From: DASSHC01 sp035693105
GTDB lineage: Bacteria > Chloroflexota > Chloroflexia > Thermomicrobiales > Thermomicrobiaceae
Direction of reading: 5' to 3'
Length of the DNA stretch: 5,465 nucleotides
Assembly (NCBI GenBank): GCA_035693105.1
Contig: DASSHC010000443.1
Span: forward strand, 1-5,465
This document shows, piece after piece, positions 1 through 5,063 of this stretch; the first letter of the stretch is position 1, and the number at the start of each line of letters is the position of its first letter. The notes under the pieces are model-generated. The model had not been told where the DNA came from. It searched no databases and saw only the letters and a program-made list of their open reading frames with translations. The position numbers and the translations under genes are program-made.

Positions 1-400
1 GCCGCTGGGCGGCGCGCGCCGCCCCGGCGATGCTCCCCAGGGACAGCGCGTGGTCGCCCCCGAGCGCCAGCGGCAGCTCGCTGCGCGCGATCGCCGCCTG
101 GACGCGCTCGGCCAGCCGCCCGGCGGCCTCGGCGATCGCGGCCTGGTAGAGCGCGCCGCCCGGCTGGCTGCCGGGAGCGCCGGGCACCAGCGGCGCGACC
201 GGGATGACCTCGCTGGGGCGCAGCCGCGCCCGGAGCGCCTGGCTGCGCGCGTCGTCGTCCGCCCAGCGCTGGCGCAGGGCCGTGTCGAGCGCCGCGGCGC
301 CCTGCTCGACCCCGGCCCGCGCCGCGCCGAGGTTCAGCGGCACCTGGATCGGCTGCACCGGCGCCGCGATCAGCCGGTTGACCGGCTGCCGGGCGGCCAT
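1..400 (-). CDS. rocF: Arginase, N-terminal part (cut by window edge)
   Basis: This open frame has an ATG at 400-398, 133 codons and no stop before the window edge, so only the N-terminal part is visible. The start region (PVQPIQVPLNLGAARAGVEQGAAAL, residues about 14-38) matches the first beta strand and the glycine-rich loop of the arginase branch of the ureohydrolases. LALGGDHALSLGSIAG (about 111-126) is the family's first metal-binding signature, with His117 as the expected manganese ligand. The later Asp ligands (DxHxD and DxDxxDP motifs) lie outside the window. The family hydrolyses L-arginine to ornithine and urea in the cytoplasm. Full length is usually about 300 residues. The start shares one base with the argS stop (TGATG), and a GGAG ribosome-binding site (412-409) lies inside the argS 3' end, eight bases before the ATG. 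Agmatinase or formimidoylglutamase are less likely alternatives, because the N-terminal pattern favours arginase. Confidence 0.87.
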   Translation of the reverse strand, partial: MAARQPVNRLIAAPVQPIQVPLNLGAARAGVEQGAAALDTALRQRWADDDARSQALRARLRPSEVIPVAPLVPGAPGSQPGGALYQAAIAEAAGRLAERVQAAIARSELPLALGGDHALSLGSIAGAARAAQR

Positions 401-2571
401 CACATGATCTCCGGCGCCGCGATCCCCAGCAGGTTGAGGCCGTTGGCCAGGGTCCGGCGCGCGGCCGCGACCAGCGCGACGCGCGCCTGCCGCTGCGGCT
501 CGGGCGCGCTCAGCACCGGGCAGGCGCGGTAGAAGTCGTTGAAGCGCTTGGCCAGCTCGTAGACGTAGTTGGCGATCAGGAGCGGCTTGTACTCGGAAGC
601 GGCGCGCTCGACCTCGGCCGGGAAGAGGGCGATCTCCTCGATCAGGTTGGTCTCCTCCGGCGTGGGCTCGCCGAAGATCAGCTCGCCCTCGGGCAGCCGG
701 TCGACCTTCTCCAGGATGCGGCAGGCGCGGGCGTGGGCGTATTGGATGTAGGGCGCGGCGTGTCCCTCGAAGGAGAGCGCCTCGTCGATGTCGAAGACGA
801 TCACGCGGTTGTTGTCGCGCGCCAGCATGCCGTACTTCATGCTGCCGATGCCGACGTCGTGGGCGATGCGCTCCTTCAGCTCCGGCGGCAGGTCGGGGTT
901 CTTCTCGTCGATGATCTGGCGCGCCCGCGTCAGCACCGCCCCGGCCACGTCGTCGTAGAGGATCGAGTTGCCCGAGCGGCTGCTCATGGCGCCGCTGGGG
1001 AGCATGACCGTCTCGTAGCTGAGGTGGAAGCACTTCTCGGCCTGCTCGAAGCCCCACAGCTCCATGATCTTGAAGATCTGCTGGAAGTAGAGACTCTGGC
1101 GCACGTCGACCACCCAGATCGAGCGGTCGATACCGTACTGCTCGAACTTCTCCTTGGTCAGCGCCAGGTCCTTGGTGGAGTAGAGCGTGGTGCCGTCGGA
1201 GCGCAGGATCGGCAGCGTGCGGTAGGTCTCCTTCTCCAGCCCCAGCCGCTCGTCGATCTTGACCACCGGCAGCCCGTCGCTGATCTCGGCGATGCCGCGC
1301 TCCAGCAGCTCGCGCACGATCTCGCGTCCGCGCTCCTCCACCTGGCTCTCGTAGAACCAGACGTCGAAGTGGACGCCCAACTGCTCGTAGATGCGGTGGA
1401 AGTCCTCCATGCTCCAGGCTTTGGTCTCATCCCAGAGTGCCACGAAGGCCGGATCCTTCTCCTCCCAGCGCTGGAAGGTCTCGCGCACCTCGCGCTGCCA
1501 CTCGGGCACGTGGGCCCACCAGTCGAGATGGGCCGCCAGCCGCTCCCACTGCTCCAGCCGCGCCCGCCCGGCGACGACCGCCTCGCGCGCCGCCGCCTCG
1601 GCCTCCTCCGACTCCTGCGGCCCCAGGACCGCGCTCTCGGCGTCGGCCAGCTCCTGCGTCAGCTCCTTGCCGGCGATGGGCCAGAACAGGGGGATCGTCT
1701 CGTTGTCGTAGAAGTTGTCGGGCTTGAGCTCGCGCTGGTGCGCGAGCTGGCCGAGCAGGTAGGCGACGTCCTCGCCGATCTTGTGGGTCTTCCACAGCTC
1801 CTTCATCATGCGGTCGATGCGCTCGACGAAGGCGATGTCCTCGCGCGAGAGCATGTTGAGGAAGGCGGCCAGATCCTGGCGGTAGTTCAGGCGCTGCACC
1901 GCCTCGGTGTAGACCTGGCCGAGCCAGCGGCCGCGCTCGACCGGGGGCGGCTCCTCGCCCTGGTGGAAGCGCAGGTAGCACCAGAGCGTCTGGATCACGT
2001 GCATGCCGATGTCGCCGATGTAGTTGGCCTCCAACAGGTCGAAGCCGGCGAAGCGCAGGATGCGGCTGAGCGCGCTGCCCAGGCAGGCGTTGCGCAGGTG
2101 GCCGATGTGGAAGGCCTTGTGAGTGTTGGGCTGGGAGAACTCGACCATGACGCGGTCGACTTGCGCCGGGCCGCGCCCGTAGTCGGCCCCGGCGTCCAGC
2201 ACCGAGCGCACCACCACGTTGCTGAAGTGGTTGGTGTCGAAGATGACGTTGATGTAGCCGTTGAGCGCCTCCACCGCGGCGAAGCCGTCCTGGGCGAGCC
2301 GCTCGGCCACCCGCGTCGCGATCTCCTGGGCACGGGCGCTGACCAGCTCCTTGACGCGCCGCTTGGCCTCCTTCTTGGAGAGCCCCGCCAGCTCGGCGGC
2401 GGACTCAGCCACCAGCAAATCGTTGGCGATCTGGTAGCTGACCGACGACGACGTCCCCCAGACACCGGAGAAGGGGATGGCGCGCATCTCGAAGCGGCGC
2501 CGGCCGTAGCCGAGCGCCTCCAGGGCGTCGTTGATCAGGGCGGCGGCCCGTTGCTCTTCGTTCTGGAACAT
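400..2571 (-). CDS. argS: Arginyl-tRNA synthetase (class Ia) with large internal insertion
   Basis: Charges tRNA-Arg with arginine in the cytoplasm; an essential translation enzyme. The 723-residue product shows, in order: an ArgRS N-terminal tRNA-recognition domain (about 1-120), the catalytic signature AFHIGHLRN with HIGH at 155-158, the block WSMEDFHRIYEQLGVHFDVWFYES (about 386-409), LYSTKDLAL (about 463-471), a KMSKS-loop equivalent AMSSRSG (528-534) in which the leading Lys is Ala, and a C-terminal DALR anticodon-binding domain (about 600-723) ending in the typical LLGIAAPEIM. Most bacterial ArgRS are about 550-600 residues; the excess lies mainly between about 225 and 370 and is Glu/Ala/Trp-rich and probably helical. 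The start was chosen at ATG 2571-2569, preceded by AGGG (2580-2577) five bases away. The frame stays open to a TTG at 2688, but the 39 added residues are low-complexity and would overlap the probable promoter. Followed by arginase with a one-base overlap. Confidence 0.97.
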   Translation of the reverse strand: MFQNEEQRAAALINDALEALGYGRRRFEMRAIPFSGVWGTSSSVSYQIANDLLVAESAAELAGLSKKEAKRRVKELVSARAQEIATRVAERLAQDGFAAVEALNGYINVIFDTNHFSNVVVRSVLDAGADYGRGPAQVDRVMVEFSQPNTHKAFHIGHLRNACLGSALSRILRFAGFDLLEANYIGDIGMHVIQTLWCYLRFHQGEEPPPVERGRWLGQVYTEAVQRLNYRQDLAAFLNMLSREDIAFVERIDRMMKELWKTHKIGEDVAYLLGQLAHQRELKPDNFYDNETIPLFWPIAGKELTQELADAESAVLGPQESEEAEAAAREAVVAGRARLEQWERLAAHLDWWAHVPEWQREVRETFQRWEEKDPAFVALWDETKAWSMEDFHRIYEQLGVHFDVWFYESQVEERGREIVRELLERGIAEISDGLPVVKIDERLGLEKETYRTLPILRSDGTTLYSTKDLALTKEKFEQYGIDRSIWVVDVRQSLYFQQIFKIMELWGFEQAEKCFHLSYETVMLPSGAMSSRSGNSILYDDVAGAVLTRARQIIDEKNPDLPPELKERIAHDVGIGSMKYGMLARDNNRVIVFDIDEALSFEGHAAPYIQYAHARACRILEKVDRLPEGELIFGEPTPEETNLIEEIALFPAEVERAASEYKPLLIANYVYELAKRFNDFYRACPVLSAPEPQRQARVALVAAARRTLANGLNLLGIAAPEIM

Positions 2572-2660
2572 CGTTTCCCTGCCTAGCGTGGAGCGCGGCT
2601 GAGCACGTGAGCGTTGCGCCTGGTGGGGGTGTCCGGAGGCGACGCCGGGCACGCCACAGG

Positions 2661-2677
2661 CCGGCGCGGGGCGCCGG
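2661..2677. repeat. Perfect GC hairpin between membrane gene and argS
   Basis: CCGGCGC-GGG-GCGCCGG is a perfect 7-bp inverted repeat with a three-base loop. It sits 28 bp beyond the stop of the upstream membrane-protein gene and inside the predicted argS leader. No T-run follows on either strand, so it is not a canonical intrinsic terminator. It may be a leader hairpin, an attenuating structure or simply a by-product of high GC. Confidence 0.45.
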
Positions 2678-2687
2678 TGCGGCTCCA

Positions 2688-2693
2688 AGTATA
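2688..2693 (-). promoter_or_regulatory. Probable -10 box of an internal argS promoter
   Basis: On the minus strand the sequence reads CCGGTATACTTGGAG. TATACT differs from the sigma-70 -10 consensus TATAAT at one base and stands out in GC-rich surroundings. It lies about 12 bases past the preceding gene's stop and would start a transcript near 2681, giving a leader of about 110 nt before argS. No good -35 hexamer sits 16-18 bases upstream (GGCAAG is there), so the call rests on the -10 alone. Confidence 0.4.
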
Positions 2694-2704
2694 CCGGCGG
2701 CGCG

Positions 2705-3082
2705 CTACTTCTTGCCGGTGACGGTCTTGATCATGGCGCGCACGCCGGCCAGCGTGGAGTAGGCGGAGATGATCGGGGAGGCGACCTCCTCGCCGACGAA
2801 CTCGGCGGTGCCGCGGACGCGCGCGGCGGCGAGGGTGAGCTGCTCCAGCAGCGGGATCACCTTGTCCTTCAGCAGGAAGACGAGCCAGAGGACGGCGCCG
2901 ACCAGTGCGCCCAGCAGCACGACGACCAGGATCATCGAGAGCGCCAGGAAGATGATCGAGATCTCGGTGATCTTCTGCAGCGCCGACTCACTGGAACTGC
3001 CCAACAGGTAGAGGACGACGAACAGGACGACAAAGAGGACGACGAGGCCGATCACGATCAGATAGAGCCAGCCCTTGCGCAC
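2705..3082 (-). CDS. Small two-helix membrane protein, unknown function
   Basis: A 125-residue protein starting at GTG 3082-3080 with a strong ribosome-binding site AGGAGG (3096-3091), eight bases ahead. Two hydrophobic segments are plain: residues about 5-28 and about 41-72. A C-terminal region of about 50 residues follows (KDKVIPLLEQLTLAAARVRG, then GEEVASPIISAYSTLAGVRA), which looks amphipathic and ends in KTVTGKK. There are no catalytic motifs, Cys pairs or signal-peptidase sites. The layout of helices plus an amphipathic tail loosely recalls DUF948-like proteins; this is a resemblance only. It is 25 bp downstream of another small membrane protein gene and probably co-transcribed with it. 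I do not recognise a specific function; the strong ribosome-binding site and hydrophobic pattern make it a confident real gene. Confidence 0.82.
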   Translation of the reverse strand: MRKGWLYLIVIGLVVLFVVLFVVLYLLGSSSESALQKITEISIIFLALSMILVVVLLGALVGAVLWLVFLLKDKVIPLLEQLTLAAARVRGTAEFVGEEVASPIISAYSTLAGVRAMIKTVTGKK

Positions 3083-3090
3083 GCTGCTCC

Positions 3091-3096
3091 CCTCCT
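3091..3096 (-). promoter_or_regulatory. Ribosome-binding site deciding a GTG start
   Basis: AGGAGG on the minus strand lies eight bases before GTG 3082-3080. It fixes that start for the two-helix membrane protein. It sits within the 25-bp gap after the upstream gene's TGA, as expected for an operon. Confidence 0.75.
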
Positions 3097-3107
3097 AACC
3101 CTCAGTC

Positions 3108-3446
3108 TCAGCGAGCTCCGCGCGGATCCGTCGCTGCCTGGCGCGCCCGCGTCGTGCGGGCCATCCGTGGCACCCGCCGGCGGGGGCGTGGCTCGCGCGG
3201 CGCGGTGAAGAACCAGCAGATAACGGCGCCGAGCAGGCTTCCCGCGAGCGCCGCCGGCAGCGGGATGCTCCCCAGGCGAAAGAATTCCACCCCGGCGAGA
3301 ATCGCAACAATCTCGCCAGCGAGAAACCCGCCAACTCCTGCGAGCCAGAAGCAGGGAAGCTGCCACAAGCGGCGCCCGAGCAGCGCGTGCGCCAGCAGGC
3401 CGGCGATGCTGCCGAGCGTCAATGCGAGGATCAGTGTGGGAGACAT
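3108..3446 (-). CDS. Small three-helix membrane protein, possibly YeaQ/GlsB-like
   Basis: A 112-residue protein from ATG 3446-3444 to TGA 3110-3108, with AAAGGG (3456-3451) four bases before the start. Three hydrophobic, glycine- and alanine-rich segments are visible at about 4-22, 30-52 and 59-80. They are followed by a very basic, Arg-rich cytoplasmic-type tail (84-112). The repeated small-residue pattern (GSIAGLLAH; AGVGGFLAGEIVAIL; LGSIPLPAALAGSLLGAVI) resembles the transglycosylase-associated YeaQ/YmgE/GlsB family of stress-related small membrane proteins. That is a pattern-level resemblance I cannot confirm, and those proteins usually lack the basic tail. It is the first gene of the leftward series and is divergent from the MscS-type channel gene. 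Membrane location is confident; function is unknown. Confidence 0.78.
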   Translation of the reverse strand: MSPTLILALTLGSIAGLLAHALLGRRLWQLPCFWLAGVGGFLAGEIVAILAGVEFFRLGSIPLPAALAGSLLGAVICWFFTAPREPRPRRRVPRMARTTRARQAATDPRGAR

Positions 3447-3456
3447 GACGCCCTTT

Positions 3457-3466
3457 CCGGTACCGG
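3457..3466. repeat. 10-bp perfect palindrome CCGGTACCGG
   Basis: CCGGTACCGG lies immediately upstream of the ribosome-binding site of the leftward small membrane gene, inside its predicted leader. It could be an operator half or a short hairpin. A palindrome this short occurs readily by chance in GC-rich DNA, so no role is claimed. Confidence 0.35.
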
Positions 3467-3545
3467 CCCCTGTACGGCCAGCGTGACAGTACGCATCTTA
3501 GCAGATCGGCCGGTAAGATTGGCACAGCCGGGATCGGGGCCGCGG

Positions 3546-3552
3546 AAGGAGG
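3546..3552 (+). promoter_or_regulatory. Ribosome-binding site of the MscS-type gene
   Basis: AAGGAGG, five bases before GTG 3558, is a near-perfect Shine-Dalgarno sequence. It decides in favour of the internal GTG over upstream in-frame starts. Confidence 0.8.
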
Positions 3553-3557
3553 CGCGG

Positions 3558-4415
3558 GTGGAGAGCTTTCTGCAGGCGCTGCGCGACGCGGGCATCGACG
3601 CGCTGAAGAGCGTCGGGCTGGTGGCCGAGCGCGCGCCGCGCTTCCTGGCCGCTATCCTCGTCGTGCTGCTCTTCGCCGCCCTCGCGCGGCTGGTGGGACG
3701 CCTGGTGGCGCGCGCCGAGCGCCTGGCGCCCCGGCGGGGCGCCAACCTCGACCTGCTGATTCAGCAGCTCGTGGTGGCCGGGGTGATCATCTTCGGGGTG
3801 GCGGTCGGCTTCGGGGTGCTGGGCCTGAGCCTGACGACGATCGCGGCCTCCTTCGGCGTGGTCGGGCTGGTGGTCGGCTTCGCGCTCAAGGATCTGCTGG
3901 AGAACTTCGTGGCCGGCGTGATCATTCTCTGGCGCCGGCCTTTCAGCATGCTGGACGAGATCCGCATCGGCGACACCGCCGGTACCGTCCGCGAGATCAA
4001 TTTCCGCACGACCACGCTGCGCACCGACGACGGCATCGAGGTCTTGATCCCCAACTCGCAGATCTTCAACCGGGCCGTCTACAACCTGACCGGCTACGCC
4101 TCGCGGCGCACCAGCATCGTGCTCAGCCTGCCGCACGGCGCCGACCTGGAGCGCGCGCGCCGGGTGCTCTGCGAGACGATCGCGGACGTGCCGGGCGTGC
4201 TGGGCGAGCCGCCGCCCGAGGTGCTGGTGCTGGGGAGCGCCGGCGAGAACGACGAGCTGCACGTGCGCTATTGGACCGCCTCTGGCAACGAGGCGGTGTC
4301 GGCGGCCGAGTCGGCGGCCCGCCCGGCGCTCAACCGGGCGCTGCGCGAGTCGGGCCTGATCGAGGCGCCCCAGGCCGAATCGACCGCGCCCACCCCCGCA
4401 TCGTCGGGCGGCTAG
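3558..4415 (+). CDS. MscS-family small-conductance mechanosensitive channel
   Basis: Inner-membrane channel that opens under membrane tension to release solutes during hypo-osmotic shock; members act as heptamers. The 285-residue product is almost the length of E. coli MscS (286). Visible parts: TM1 about 27-50, TM2 about 66-90, and the Gly/Ala-rich pore helix TM3 (about 94-124, with GVVGLVVGFALKDLLENFVAG). The hallmark stretch follows at 126-169: RRPF, DEIRIGDTAGTV, TTTLRTDDG, VLIPNSQI. After it comes the cytoplasmic alpha/beta domain (about 183-268) and a short Pro/Ser-rich tail. The start was chosen at GTG 3558, with AAGGAGG (3546-3552) five bases ahead. The frame remains open to an ATG at 3387, but that extension covers the promoter region and overlaps the divergent gene. 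It appears monocistronic. Confidence 0.95.
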   Translation: MESFLQALRDAGIDALKSVGLVAERAPRFLAAILVVLLFAALARLVGRLVARAERLAPRRGANLDLLIQQLVVAGVIIFGVAVGFGVLGLSLTTIAASFGVVGLVVGFALKDLLENFVAGVIILWRRPFSMLDEIRIGDTAGTVREINFRTTTLRTDDGIEVLIPNSQIFNRAVYNLTGYASRRTSIVLSLPHGADLERARRVLCETIADVPGVLGEPPPEVLVLGSAGENDELHVRYWTASGNEAVSAAESAARPALNRALRESGLIEAPQAESTAPTPASSGG

Positions 4416-4778
4416 CCTGTTCCGTGTTGTCGGCGATTTGTGCTGTTCTCCTGAAACGCCACCGTGGCTAGGACATGCGTATGCAGATCACGCAATCCAA
4501 TTGGGGCGATCCGAGACAGTCCCGAGCGATTCCGGACGCTCACGATGCAGCTGCGGCCGCGACCGTTTGGTTTCCAGACGACGAAGGTAATCTCCGACAA
4601 GCCCCTCCCCCTCCACGCCGTCGTCGAGGACTGCCGCGCCGCCGGAGTCGAACTGGCGTCCCAAGCGAGCGTCATGACCGCCTGCCGCTTGAAGGCCTCG
4701 CTGAACCGCCCTGGCCGAGTTGGGAGCGGCGTGCGCGGCCGCCCGTGGCCGTGTCGCTAGCCCACTCCCCGTCCCATT

Positions 4779-4792
4779 TGTCTCCTAAGACA
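4779..4792. repeat. Short inverted repeat TGTCT-CCTA-AGACA
   Basis: Perfect 5-bp arms around a 4-bp centre, with partial further pairing on both sides after one mismatch (TTTGTCT / AGACACA). Read on the minus strand it begins TGTGTCTTAGGAGACA, which looks like an insertion-sequence end (TG start) or a recombinase/repressor site. No matching second end was found in the window. Confidence 0.35.
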
Positions 4793-4920
4793 CAAGCGCT
4801 TCCCGCTACCGTGTCGCAGAAGCGGCCCGGTGAAGTAAAAAGGGCCGTCTAGCCGGCGGAACGGAGCGCGGCCTTTGTCGTCCTTCCGCACGCTCTGTAC
4901 ACCGATCAAAGGTGGAGAGT

Positions 4921-5055
4921 CGTCTCAAAACGGCTGTTTGTGAGACGGACCGCGGGGTCTGCTGAACCGTCGTCATATTCTGGGTGATTTTCGTCGCAAA
5001 AGGCGTATCGGAATCAGCGTTTCAGTTCTTGCATTTGCGGCTGAGTTATGAGACG
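4921..5055. promoter_or_regulatory. Putative res recombination site upstream of the resolvase
   Basis: A decamer CGTCTCAnAA recurs: plus strand at 4921-4930 (CGTCTCAAAA), minus strand at 4947-4938 (CGTCTCACAA) and minus strand at 5055-5046 (CGTCTCATAA). A one-mismatch copy is at 4992-5001 (CGTCGCAAAA) and a weaker one at 5018-5027 (CGTTTCAGTT). The first two form a dyad spanning 27 bp, close to the 28-bp crossover subsite I of Tn3-type res sites. The total span of 135 bp is close to the roughly 120 bp of known res sites. The last copy ends eight bases before the resolvase ATG, where binding would repress the gene, as known for Tn3 and gamma-delta resolvases. Assignment as res is an inference from position and repeat layout. 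Confidence 0.55.
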
Positions 5056-5063
5056 ATGAAGAC

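Larger units (their letters stand above)
3447..3557. promoter_or_regulatory. Divergent promoter region with mirrored TAAGAT boxes
   Basis: This 111-bp gap separates two divergent membrane-protein genes. It holds TAAGAT on the plus strand (3514-3519) and TAAGAT on the minus strand (3500-3495), forming a 6-bp inverted repeat around a 13-bp spacer. Each is a passable -10 hexamer in the right direction and at a plausible distance from its gene (starts at 3558 and 3446). Neither has a clear -35 at 17 bp. The two promoters, if real, would overlap and could compete. Confidence 0.4.
4416..5063. other. Gene-poor, AT-richer region between channel gene and resolvase
   Basis: About 650 bp without a convincing intact gene. 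Open frames of 60-125 codons exist on both strands in 4412-4852, but their translations are Arg/Pro/Ser-rich, lack good ribosome-binding sites and match nothing I recognise. Base composition is visibly less GC-rich than on the left, most obviously after about 4890. Structures present: an imperfect palindrome TGTCT-CCTA-AGACA (4779-4792); a 9-base direct repeat CCGTGTCGC (4749-4757 and 4809-4817, 60 bp apart); a short IS3-OrfA-like peptide on the minus strand (4708-4673); and the res-like array (4921-5055). The pattern suggests insertion and decay of mobile DNA. No T-rich terminator was seen after the channel gene. Confidence 0.6.

Noticed and set aside
50..532. 160-codon plus-strand frame at the left edge
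   Set aside because: Antisense to arginase and the argS 3' end, which are both supported by family motifs.
733..2586. 617-codon open frame antisense to argS
   Set aside because: It lies wholly opposite the unmistakable argS gene, its product is Leu/Val/Asp/Gly-rich low-complexity sequence without motifs, and such mirror frames are common in GC-rich codon usage.
2572..2688. 39-residue N-terminal extension of ArgS starting at TTG 2688-2686
   Set aside because: The extension is Pro/Arg-rich, has no ArgRS similarity and overlaps the probable promoter. The ATG at 2571 has a ribosome-binding site and begins the conserved domain.
2572..2704. T-box or other tRNA-sensing riboswitch ahead of argS
   Set aside because: No T-box consensus (TGGNACCGCG-type) or terminator/antiterminator pair with a T-run can be found in the leader.
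3498..4262. 254-codon minus-strand frame opposite the MscS-type gene
   Set aside because: His/Gln/Glu-rich antisense shadow of a clear channel gene; it has no motif or ribosome-binding site.
4410..4471. GGCTAGCC palindrome and a distant GGCTAG as a terminator for the channel gene
   Set aside because: The arms are about 50 bp apart with no GC stem-loop followed by T-residues; not a credible terminator.
4464..4852. Overlapping plus-strand frames of 98 and 125 codons and a minus-strand frame of 87 codons
   Set aside because: Mutually overlapping, with Arg/Pro/Ser-rich products, no ribosome-binding sites and no recognisable family beyond one 12-residue stretch.
4954..4961. GGGGTCTG as a possible Tn3 terminal repeat
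   Set aside because: Only the first eight bases agree with the Tn3 end; the rest of the 38 bp and the closing TAAG are absent.
4921..5055. CRISPR-like repeats
   Set aside because: The decamer copies are irregularly spaced and in both orientations, which fits recombinase half-sites and not a CRISPR array.
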